Shown: positions 21,276 through 31,800 of the stretch, one piece after another
How the letters are laid out: every line of letters starts with the position of its first letter
How positions within the stretch are numbered: position 1 is the first letter of the stretch
From: Microglena sp. YARC
Taxonomy: Eukaryota > Chlorophyta > Chlorophyceae > Chlamydomonadales > Chlamydomonadaceae
Direction of reading: 5' to 3'
Length of the DNA stretch: 64,000 nt
NCBI GenBank assembly: GCA_022414725.1
Contig: CM039466.1
Location: forward strand, 9,957,527-10,021,526
Made by a program: the position numbers and the translations under genes
Notes under the pieces: model-generated
What the model was told of the DNA's origin: nothing
The model's input: the letters and a program-made list of their open reading frames with translations, nothing else
Databases searched by the model: none

Positions 21276-21787
21276 AGATAGATTCCCAGGTATTATGTGT
21301 GCAGTTAATAACGGTTATAATGTGCTTAGGCGGCGAGCAGCTTTCAAGGCTGGAGCCATGTAACCAAGTTCAAGTTCAAGTATTATTTGCTGGTGACAAA
21401 CACAATTGATAAAGTCTGACAATATGTTGATAAAGCAGACGATTGTTTCTTAAGGCAGGAGCAGGAGTAAAAAAACAGTCGACCCCCCTAATGCCTAAAA
21501 AAACAGAGGAGGGCTACCCTTCCCTCCCCCCCCCCCCCTCCTCCTACCTGGCGATCTCAACTTCCATGGGAGCATGCCTGGCGACATCGACGCCAGCTTT
21601 ATACTTGCTGGCACTGCACAATCAGCAAAAGCTCGAATTTAGAGGTTGCAATCGGAGACTCTTGCACGAAACCATAAATGGAACCTAGTGTGGACATCTC
21701 ATTAAAAACATTCAAATTTAGAGATTGCATCTGGAGACTGTTAGCTGATATCACTTGCGTGGACATCTCATATAAACAAGTTCTAGC

Positions 21788-21966
21788 AGCGTCGCCTGCG
21801 ACGCTAAACATTGGCGGAGAGTGATCGAGACGGAGCGACAGGCGGCAACGGAAGCGAGATAGTTACGAGACCGTTTGCTGACGTGTTAGGATTCATCACG
21901 GTCAGACAGTCGGACGGACAAATGAGTAAACATGGGGGCTCCCGCCCCCCAGAAGGGGAGGCTCAA
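21788..21966 (+). repeat. Dispersed family C element, copy 3
   Basis: Contains ACATTGGCGGAGAGTGATCG, AGTTACGAGACCGTTTGCTG, ACGTGTTAGGATTCATCACG and the terminal hairpin GGGGGCTCCCGCCCCCCAGA-AGGGGAGGC. It runs into AATGGAGTATCAATGTAA repeats (21965-22060). Confidence 0.7.
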
Positions 21967-22271
21967 TGTAAATGGAGTATCAATGTAAATGGAGTATCAA
22001 TGAAAGTGGAGTATCAGTGTAGATCGAGTATCAGTGTAAATCGTGTATCAATGTAAATGGATGTAAATGCATTTAACTTCCGTACAGGAATTGCACACTG
22101 GCTGCCACCTTTGATGCACATCAACTCATCAAGGGTAGAAGAAGCAAGATAACAGCACAGTGCCAAATTTACACCATGATTGCATATCGTCCTGGTCCCT
22201 AAATCATGCATGCTTTCCAGTCCACTGAAATTTTGCTCGGAGAGCTTCTTTGAAATACTCATATGCGCATG

Positions 22272-22711
22272 CGAGGGGGGGGGCAAGAAAAAAGCTGTCG
22301 TACCGCACCTTCACTTTGGATAGAGCCTATCCTCAAACTATATAAAAAAAAAAGTTTTTTTTTTTGAGCCAAAAATAAAGTTGTACAAAAGTTAGAGGGG
22401 TCCAAAGTTTTTTTCAACCAAAGCGGCCCAAATCTTAACTTCGCGATAAATCACGTTTGGGTAACCCCATGAAAGATGTAAGAGCATAACTGAAATGGGC
22501 TTTAAAAGATCTTTCGAATGACCCCCATTTTAGGGGGGGTAGGGTGAGGTAATTGGGTTTTAGGAGGGGGGGGGGGGGGGGGTAAAAAAACTTTTAGCCA
22601 ACTTTATTTGTCCCCTCTTTTTGTATGAAACGTCCACAATTCCAACTCCCATCTGAATCGGACACCATATCCAAGGTGCGGTCCAAAATCTGTCTTTCTG
22701 CCCCCCCCCTG
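22272..22711. mobile_element. 440-bp TIR element with 8-bp duplication (hAT-like MITE candidate)
   Basis: The left end is CGAGGGGGGGGGCAAGAAA and the right end is TTTCTGCCCCCCCCCTG. The inverted similarity runs about 50 bases inward (ACCGCACCTT...GGATA on the left, TATCCAAGGTGCGGTCC on the right). The octamer TGCGCATG is present on both sides (22264-22271 and 22712-22719). The interior is non-coding with A/T tracts and a G run near 22570. The length and termini suit a non-autonomous hAT element. Confidence 0.7.
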
Positions 22712-23039
22712 TGCGCATGTGAAGAGCTTCTGTGAAAGTTACTGTGAAACACTCATATGCACATGTGGTGTGCTTCTGTGAAAGTTACTGTGAAATACTC
22801 ATATGCTCACGTGGTGTGCTTCTGAGAAAGCTTCTGTGAAATACTCATAAGCACAGCTTGCTTTAGGTGCCCTGAACATTCACCACTTCCCCATTGAGAA
22901 CGGCAATTACTCTTGAAAATCTGGAGTTATAACTATTGGGCCAGCATACACATCCATGCAGTAACCGATAAAAACATATCTAGGGGGGATGGATTCATAG
23001 ATATTTGATGTTTGCTTTGTTGAGTTTTGGCGCACTTGT

Positions 23040-23235
23040 AGCAACTGTTTTGGATTTTCGGCTACTAGGAGCAGAGAGTGTTCGCAACGGAGCACCCCAT
23101 GGCCACGGTAGCCAGTTAGTTATGAGACTATTGGCTGACATTTCAGGATTTGTCTTGGTCAGACCGTCAGACAAATGGACAAATGGGTAACCCTGGGGTC
23201 TCTCGCCCCCTTGAAGAGGGGTCTCCGCAAAAAAT
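23040..23235 (+). repeat. Dispersed family C element, copy 4
   Basis: Shares AGTTAGTTATGAGAC, TTTCAGGATTTGTCTTGGTC, AGACAAATGGACAAATGGGT and the hairpin GGTCTCTCGCCCCCTTGAAG with the other copies. Confidence 0.7.
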
Positions 23236-23473
23236 ACCAAATTGGTTCCTAACAGCTTGTGTTCAATGTTTGTTTTTAGCCCACATGTCAACATCTTGAG
23301 AGGGTTTTTATTTCATTTTGCTCCGTGTATGGCACAACTAACTACAAGATAGTCCCGAATACGCTGGCACACCCTGAGTACTGCAACTATATACCTAAGC
23401 TATGGATATCTGTTCATACCTACCTAAGCTATGAATATGTGTTCATAACTACTGATGCTACTTATATAGGAAA

Positions 23474-23880
23474 GTGCAACAGGTGTGTGACAGGGTGATT
23501 GGCATCATGCCAAATGTTTACTCTTGCAGGGCTCCCCACCTTCACCCTAACCCTCCACCCAACCAGCCAGCCAACCAGCCAGCCAGCCAGCCAGTCAACC
23601 AGCCAGCCAGCCACCCACAGCATCATACATACAACCATACTACCCATGTACCCACCCACCCACCCACCTACCCTTCTCGGATCCTTCTGATCGTTTGGAG
23701 TTCTTTTAACAATATGATTGAACAGAGTTTGGTGATGGGTAAGGGTCTGTTCAATTGCATTGCAGAAGGACTGCAACACAAATTATCGACTTTGTCAATT
23801 CAACGTATCCTCAGCAGGGGGAAATGGGCTCACCTGAAATATCTGATCAAGTCCTTTTTTTGTAACAGTTGTCTGCCATG
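23474..23880 (+). CDS. Possible exon(s) of an unidentified gene (weak)
   Basis: One plus frame reads VCDRVIGIMPNVYSCR after GCAACAG|, crosses a CCAGCCAGCCAACCAGC repeat, then reads WSSFNNMIEQSLVMGKGLFN and stops after SCLP at 23879-23881. GTGATGG|GTAAGG is a good donor near 23738. The IEQSLVMGKG part slightly recalls HU-like domains of CCDC81-type proteins, which is only a guess. Confidence 0.2.
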
Positions 23881-24349
23881 AGCTTGCCCTGCAACAATCA
23901 ATCAGAGTAACCCTGTCATCAGTCTAAACATAGGCCAGTGACTGTCAGGGTGCAACTGATATTTTGGGGGTTATGTTGGTTTTTCTCTTGTGCTTTGAGC
24001 CAGCAAAGGATGTATAAATTTGCTTTGCTGCTAAATGGTAAATTACTTCTGGGACTTTTTCTTGTAATTGGAATTGAACCCCTGAGGGTGAGCAGCCCTC
24101 AGGCTGTAGCCATTGATCAAGTCCAAGCACAAACTTAATGGTTGGAAGATTTCCACTGTACCAAGAACTTACCAAGCAGGGCTGTTCCAGCTACCAGAAG
24201 AAGCGCCACAAAAAGGTGTAAACTGATCATGACGAATGAATTCCGGATGGCCGTTGGTGCCTGGGATATACGGCTAAGCAACCCAGTCTATCACTATCAT
24301 TGCTACAATTCGCGTCGCTCTCAAACTGCTCAGGAGCCGTAGGTTCGAA

Positions 24350-25600
24350 ATCGCGACACCGCTATGTTTCGGGATATTTTGATGGATAACGATTTTGATG
24401 GATGTATATTTGGTGAATTGAAAGGTGTAAGTACTTTAAGTGTGGGTGGTGCGTTTGACGGGATCAGCTTTTCAGAAGCGCTCAGCTCTCAGGCTGTAAT
24501 GGCTGGTCAGGATTTGATGCGCCAGAAAGGCGTATGAAGCTGCGGCAGCATGGAGCTTGATGAATCCACCTTTCAGCAATGCACCCGAGCTCGACCAGCA
24601 GGCTGTCAGGCAGTGTCAGGTACGGCCTGTCGCAAATCCGTCGCCTGCCGCTTTGTCCTAGCTGTCTAACCAAAACTATCCGACGAGTAGAATCCCGTTC
24701 TGTTCTAGCAGCGTAGCAGTAGCGGTATAAATTTGGGTTTGGAACGGAGGGCTGGTCTGAAGCTGGTTCGTAGTGATGCTTGCCGAGCTGGCGGTATTGG
24801 CTGCGCTGAACTAAAATGTCAACAAGCTGCCGAGTGCCAGAGGAAGGAATGAGATAGAGGATGCTGGGGTTGGAAAGTAGATGGGCGTCTGCGAGCACTA
24901 CGTGGTGGGTTGATTAAATAACTCGGCTTGGGATTTGGATGCGGTCGAGCGTGTGGTGAAGTATTGCCAGCGGAGTTGCGGAGGGCGGGGATTTGAAAGC
25001 TTGGAGAGTCTTTGCGCGCTGCGAGGAGGATGGGAAAGCTTATGCGCTTGCACTTAGAATACTTACAATTTTCGGGAACAATATGGAGTTAGCCCGGAAA
25101 GGAAGAGGCATAGGATCGCTGCGCAGTTGTAGCTCCTCTGTCGGGTAGCTTCGAGTCAAATGCCAGACAGGGCGGGCAATAGTGGGATGTGAATATGTGA
25201 CCTGGATGTGACATTGCAATGCGCAGCCGCGGCCAAAAACAGTCAATGCACGAGGTTTCAAACCAGGCTCCCTCATTCGAAAGTAAATCCCCGTTCCCAT
25301 CGAACGCGCAGCGCAGGGAGTTGGGAGTTCCTTGTGCAATCTGGCTGAGTGGCGGGCTAATATTATTAGCAGCAGGCAGCAGGGTGGATCCGTCTGTCCA
25401 CGCTGGCAGGACTCGACTGCCCGATGCCTAGTTGATGCTTGCATGACTCCCCTCTGGCCCGACTCGACTGCATGCCCGCTGCCCGATGCCCGATGCCCGA
25501 TGCCTGTGGGCATGCCCGTGCCAGCGTGGACTCCAAACTAAAGGGAAGTTATATTTTGTTCTCTCGCCAACTTGCCGAGATAACGTGTGTGAAGTGTAAA
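24350..25600. other. Mostly unique, GC-richer sequence upstream of the CPBP-like gene
   Basis: One of the few low-repeat stretches. Minus-strand frames of about 140-157 codons at 24482-24898 and 25040-25513 are not backed by splice sites or recognisable motifs. A short GCCCGATGCCCGATGCCC repeat lies at 25475-25503. It may hold the promoter of the gene starting at 25771. Confidence 0.35.
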
Positions 25601-25623
25601 CACGGTGGTGTTAACACCCTCTT

Positions 25624-25635
25624 ACGTGGCCACGT
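25624..25635. promoter_or_regulatory. Perfect 12-bp palindrome ACGTGGCCACGT upstream of the CPBP-like gene
   Basis: Lies about 135 bases before the ATG at 25771. Each half is an ACGTGG/CCACGT core as bound by plant-type bZIP factors, so it is a plausible promoter element. No TATA box or transcription start was identified. Confidence 0.3.
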
Positions 25636-25770
25636 CGCCAAGCCAACAGATCGATAATTGTCAGCTGGCAATGGCAGGCCCCTTACGCATGGCCTACACC
25701 AATCTAGTTCCTACAACCCATTAAATCGCTATTTCGCCTGAAATCCACAACACCAATATCAGCAGTGAAC

Positions 25771-25893
25771 ATGCTTCGATCTAGATCCATTGTCACCGCC
25801 GCTTGGCGGCCTCGGTCGACCCTCTCCACTATCCCCATGCATCGCCATGGACGGACACCCAGAACCCTTGTGACTGCTAGGATGGCCACGAAG
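25771..25893 (+). CDS. CPBP-like gene, exon 1 (transit-peptide exon)
   Basis: Encodes MLRSRSIVTAAWRPRSTLST to RTLVTARMATK, then donor ACGAAG|GTAGGC in phase 0. The composition (7 Arg in the first 32 residues, no acidic residue) fits a mitochondrial or plastid transit peptide. The ATG is the first in frame; the upstream in-frame GTG at 25765 is not needed. Confidence 0.6.
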
Positions 25894-28800
25894 GTAGGCA
25901 TAAGTCATGGGTTGCCCCCCGCACACACCCATCCACTCTACCCCTCCACTCTTCCCCCCATCTCTCCTTCCCCACTCTCCCCCTACATACCCTACCTCGG
26001 GACGCTCGCTACCGGCCAGCCCAGGAGACAGCAACATCGAGCAGCATGGAGATGAGACTATAACTAGCGCCGATGCGCTATTGAATTGAAAGCGCACGTT
26101 TAAGAGTGCAGCTATGGAGAATGAAGCGTGCACAGCAGACAGCACGAGCGTTTCTATCTCCATTCTTGGGTAGATCCCCTCATCCGCCACGCACCCTTCC
26201 TCCTCAACCCGTATCGAACCCACCCAACCCGATCCAGCACACGTGCATTGACCCCGGTCTTAACCCGTATTGCGCCCGTCCAACCCGATGTGCATGCACC
26301 AACCCCGGTCTCGAACTTCACCTACCTCACACTGTTGTCGGTTCAGTTCAGTTTGGTTGATCGCTCAGCTCAGTTGGGTCAGGTTTTGTTGGTCACTTTC
26401 CAGTTCCAATCAACAGGGCATGGGATGAAACATGCCTTCTGTCTGCAGTGTGTGGGTTACAGTACAGTACAGTACAGTACAACTGTAACCATGTAGGCTA
26501 ACAGAGCTGGCCTGGCCTTTAATACTTAATATTCAATCTGTTATACATCGTAATATCATACCAGGTCATCACGTTTTTATTCCAATTTATCCCTCCTGGT
26601 AATCTATAGTTGAACTTGATATCCCGCTTCGGCGAATGGTTCAAATGAAGGAGGTGCTGGGTTGAACCCCTACGGGTGCGCTTTGGTGTTCGTGGTGGCT
26701 GTCAACTGCCATGGTAGCACTGTCCAGGTAAAATAGCAGCCCGTTCTATACCACCGAGTACAGTGCTCCCTTAATACCATGCCCCACCAGGTGTTATCAA
26801 CACTTTGAACTTGATTGTTTGAGTTAAGGGCCCTCCCCAACAGGGTACTCCATTATACCATATCCAGTCAATTCTACGGTTTTTATTTGGATATCCCCAT
26901 CTGAAAATTATAATAAAACGTTATTTTTGTCAAATTCGTTAAAACCACTTCCAACATTCCAATATATGAAAAACCACCAATAAAGACTCAATCAAATACC
27001 TAAAATTACGGTAATAAACATTCAGTGAAGAGACTAACTAATTGCGAATTAAAAATGGAATGAGATTAAACCCTAAATACGACGAAAGACCAGTAATTAA
27101 AAAATAGTACGGGGCCCTGGCGGGTCCCCTGGAGGTCGGCCCCGGGGGTGGTGTAATATTCGTCAAGCAGCAGTGGCAGCCTCCTTGGTGATGGATGCAC
27201 AAGCAGTTGCTTACTTATCCGTTCAATTTAATATTGGGGGGGATCAAGAATCAATGTAGCATGGCATGGCATTATTATTCATCTGGGTGCCCTGTAAGGC
27301 TAATGAACTTATTAGCTATCTGACTTCCCGAAGTTCCATGGAGGCAGGTGCAGCAACTCCCGAGGCTACAGTTGCTACCGGTACTTCGCAACCTGCAGGA
27401 ACTAGTGCGAAAGAGCAGATTTCCGTGTCAAGCACAATGCGCTGATGTAATCAGCTACGAGAGTCACGAAGAAGCGAATTATTCAAGGGGAAATCGTAGA
27501 CATGCTCCAGGTCCCTAGACTGAGTCCACAGGACAAGAGGGAAACGACACATGAAAACGCCGTGTCCACAGTCTGCAACCCTGAGATACGTAAGCGAAAA
27601 AGTGCCCTCAGAGGTAATCCGCTCCCGACGGGAATCGAACATGAGTCGGAAAGAGTTCAGGCCAGTCAGATTAACCGGCAATTTTGACCGGCGTTCTTGG
27701 GAAATTTGAAGATGTGACGGTATCGCGCAAGTATCGCATAGGTCTTTCCCCCTAAGGGGGCCGACCAACCAATAGCACCTAAAGAAATATTAAAAGCTCA
27801 CCAATAATTACTCATACGTCGTTCCCCGACAATCGTATAGGTCATTTTGGGCTGTTTCAAAAGCGCTACCGTCTCCTTTTGGGTTGCGCTTTTGAATCAA
27901 CCAAATACAAAAATCTGCGCTCTGCACCCAGAAGGGGTTTTTAAAATTGCTTCAATCGCGCAGTCGGGCTCCAAAACCTTGCGCGCTAGGGCGCAATAGC
28001 GCGCGTCATGTAAAACCCTGCTCCCCAAGTTATCTGAGCCTCCCAGTGGTCAGAATTTTTGTTGGGATGGTCGTTGCGAGATTCTGGGCCATTCCGAGCC
28101 ATAATTATGTTACTCTACAGTACATCGCGTTGTCATCAACAGGTCATTGTTGACCGAAGACAAGCCCGCTCCACAACATCCGGAAGGGGTCTTCCAACTA
28201 ATCCTCAAAATTAAATAGGCAATATTGCAGCAAGCAAGCAAGATTGCAGCTATCAATTACGAGGCAGGTAGTTCCCCAAGGGATGTGGGCGAATGTGTAT
28301 GACAGCCGGGACGCGTTAATGACCGAACAAAATACACATTGGAAATTAGTGTGAGCTGCCACAGGACGTAAGATTGAAGGAACCGTCCCTTTTGCATGTA
28401 CCGTAGTAAATGGAGAATGGTGTCCAAAAATGTTTATAATTGTTGTTGTTGTGGGTTTTAGGGTTTATGGACCCCTTTCGGGTCCCTGGTGCCTAACACA
28501 ATTTATATAAATTGGAAAAAAAGTCTGGTTGAGACATAACGATTGAGGTATGACTGACATTGACCTTGATTTTGTATTTTTTCTATATTTATTTGTATGA
28601 CTGACATTGACCTCATTTTGTATGTAAAAGAACATGATTAAAATGTGTATTTATTTGCGTGACTGACGTTGACCTCGATTTTCATTCATATTTGTTTTAA
28701 TTTTGATGACTGTCGACGACCTCAATTTTTCAGCGAGCAGCGATGTTTGACTAAGGTGTCAAAATGGCTAAATTGGGTCCTGATAGCTTGGGGGAGGCCT

Positions 28801-31800
28801 TGGGCAAGTCCCTTTAGCCTACTTGGCTACCTCTAGACTGTAATATACATTTATATAGCAGGTTGAAAGCAGGATAATGCAAAGCAACATACACACACTG
28901 TAGCAGACATATACTGTATTGTGCTCCCTTTTTCTGCGCGTCGCATCGCACATTTTGAGCGATTCGGTGCGACCCCAGTGCAACGCGCTGCCCCCCGAAC
29001 CCCACAGAGCTCTAAGCCTGGGGTTTTGCGGTGGCATTTCTGACTAGTTTAGCAGGACCCATGCGTCAGCGATGCATTAGCGATAGAATGGTGACGCGTC
29101 ACAAAAAATAGTGCTTTCTGGTCAGGTGGGGGAACTCAGGATCGGAAGCTAGGTATCTAGGTAGAGGAGACAAAATGTGCAAGGGACATAAAAAAATGCC
29201 TTCATCCTACTCCCGCCCCCTCCCCCCCTCCCCCCCCCCCCCACACCCACGCCCCCCCCCCCCCCCCCACACACACACAAACACACCGTGCCGTCATTCT
29301 GCTCAACCTCAGGAGACAAAATGTGCTATCGATAGAAAATTTGCTTTCATCCTGCTCCCCCCCCCACACACACCCCCACCCCACCCCCACACACACTCAC
29401 CATCACCCCCACCTACCCCCACCCCAACATGTTATTCCCTGGCACACAGGAGATGCTGGATGGGCACGTGGCCGGAGAATTTTCAGCGGAACCCCGGCCC
29501 GGTAAGGATGCTGATGGTGAGGCGTCTCAGCTGGGTGGTGTGGATGGTGTTTAACGCGGGTGGTGGTGGTGGGTGATAGTAGTGGTGGTGATGTGGTGGT
29601 GGTGGGTGGTGGTGGTGGTGATTATGTGGATGGTGAAAGACGGTTTACACGCAAGAAGTGTGGCCCCGCCATAGAAATCAAGCTCAAGCATTGCTGATAC
29701 TTCAATTGTCCTGGTGCCCTTCTAGATTCCAAGTGTGCCGATGTGGATGGTGACAGACGGTTAATGCTGCTGGTGGTGGTGGTGGTGGTGATGGGTGGTG
29801 GTGGTGGCAATGTGGATGGTGACAGACGCTTAATGCGCAAGAAGTGTGGTCCCACCATAGAAGGCAGGCTCGAGCATTGCTGATACGTCAAATTTTCTGG
29901 TGCCCTAATAGATTCCAAGTGTGCCTGCAGCTTGGCAAATAAGCACAAAGGAACCAAGCAAGCTGATATCGTATGATGTCATGTCATCATATGATATCAT
30001 ATGGTGCTGGCAGTCGGGCGAGGCTAGATCTATCATTTTAAACAATATAATATGATGCAACGTATGATATCATACTCGCATTTGGTTATCATCATATGAT
30101 TTTCCGGTTCCTACAAATAAGCACAAGGGAGCAAAGCAATCTTACGCAAAAGCAACGGCCACGTTGGTGACAAAGAGAAGATATTATGCTGATTGTCCAC
30201 CCTATGCTGACTCAGGAGTTTGCACCTTCCTGTATGTCCGCAGCTTGATCAATTAAGACATGGGGCACAAGGAAACAAAGCAAGCTTGTGTGTTAGTGGC
30301 GGCCCGGGTTTAGGGTTGAAGGGACTAGAATATTTAGGGCTTAAAGGGTTTTGGGGATAGCCACCTCCAATTACCACCATATCAAGCAACGGCCATGTTG
30401 GTGACGAAGAGAAGATATTATGCTGATTGTACCACTACCACTACCGCTCACTCACTGACCACCACTTCTGCTCACTCATGCTTTACAGGAGGCAAGCCCA
30501 AGCAGGAGCCAGGGGGTCAAAACCCTGGACCCAAAAGGGGTCCTAGCCCTAAACCGGGGGGACCTGGGGGAATCCCTCCACTGCCCTCGAAGTTTAACTA
30601 TCTAGTTTCTCTGCTCGTTGCGTAAGTCTGACCCTAAGTGCGCCTACTCTTTTCTAGGAGGGGCAAAACCATTCGAACTGAATCCTCGGTGCCGCTGGTT
30701 TGTGTCGGGAGACCCACCTTCTGGGGTGAAATGTTTTTCAGAACAAAACAAAAACAAAACGTCCCTTTATCTAACTATCTAGTTTCTCTGCTTATCGCCA
30801 AATTCGCTGTTCTTGAACTTGAACTTGGTTACATAGCTCAAGCTAGCATTTTGGCTGCTCGCCGTATTTGGCAGTACAAAGAAATTTATCTGGAAAAATA
30901 TGAACACAAACAATTGTTTCGTTTCCTTTTTTTGTTTTGTACTCCCTGTACCCTTTCCTCAAGCTGCTATGCCCCTCAAACAACCCCCCATGTACTGTGA
31001 CATAACTCTATATCCCCACCCAGCAAGACCTCCCTGCACATTGCGCTTAGTACATCATTCACGGAAGCAGTACAAACAGCTATGCCCTCAAACAAACCCC
31101 ATGTACTGTGATAAAACTCTATATTACCACACACTGCACATTGTGCAAAATACATCACTCATGGAAGCAATGTACACAGACAAGCTCTCAAATAAACCCC
31201 ATGTACTAAGTAAAACTCTATATCCCCGCCCAGCAAATCCTCCCTGCACAGCACACAAAATATACCTGTATCACTTATGTAAGCAACGCAAACAGCTATG
31301 CCCTCAAACAACCCCCCTTCTACTACTCCCACGAAGACGTTCAACCCAAGCTACTCTACATCCCCTACCTAGGTAACCCTCCTACCTGTTCTGCTAGCCT
31401 ACGCATATCAACATACACGTAAACACACATCACGTAGCCCGTTACTCTAGACTAACCCCTCAAGCTGCTAGGTGCATCGTGAGCTGTTACACTGGTTGTG
31501 GCTAACCAGTGTAACAGCTCACGATGCACCTAGCAGCTTGAGGGGTTAGTCTAGAGTAACGGGCTTCGTGATGTGTGTTTACGTGTATGTTGATATGCGT
31601 AGGCTAGCAGAACAGGTAGGAGGGTTACCTAGGTAGGGGATGTAGAGTAGCTTGGGTTGAACGTCTTCGTGGGAGTAGTAGAAGGGTTCGTCCCGAGTTG
31701 CTCGTGTCTATGTGTTCAACGTGCGCGTTGAGAGCGATGAGGCAGTACATGGGTATGGTACTGTATCATGTGCGCTCGTCACGTGGCTTATGGGTACGGT

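Noticed and set aside
24300..24360. tRNA-like AGGTTCGAAATCGCGAC
   Set aside because: Resembles a B box, but no D arm, anticodon arm or acceptor pairing could be placed around it.
24482..25513. Two minus-strand frames of 138 and 157 codons
   Set aside because: In unique GC-richer DNA but with no recognisable domain, splice sites or partner exons; open frames of this size are expected by chance at this composition.
27451..27768. Minus-strand frame with a TGTTCGATTCCC box-B-like word
   Set aside because: Only a B-box-like match without a tRNA cloverleaf, and the 105-codon frame shows no motif or splice support.
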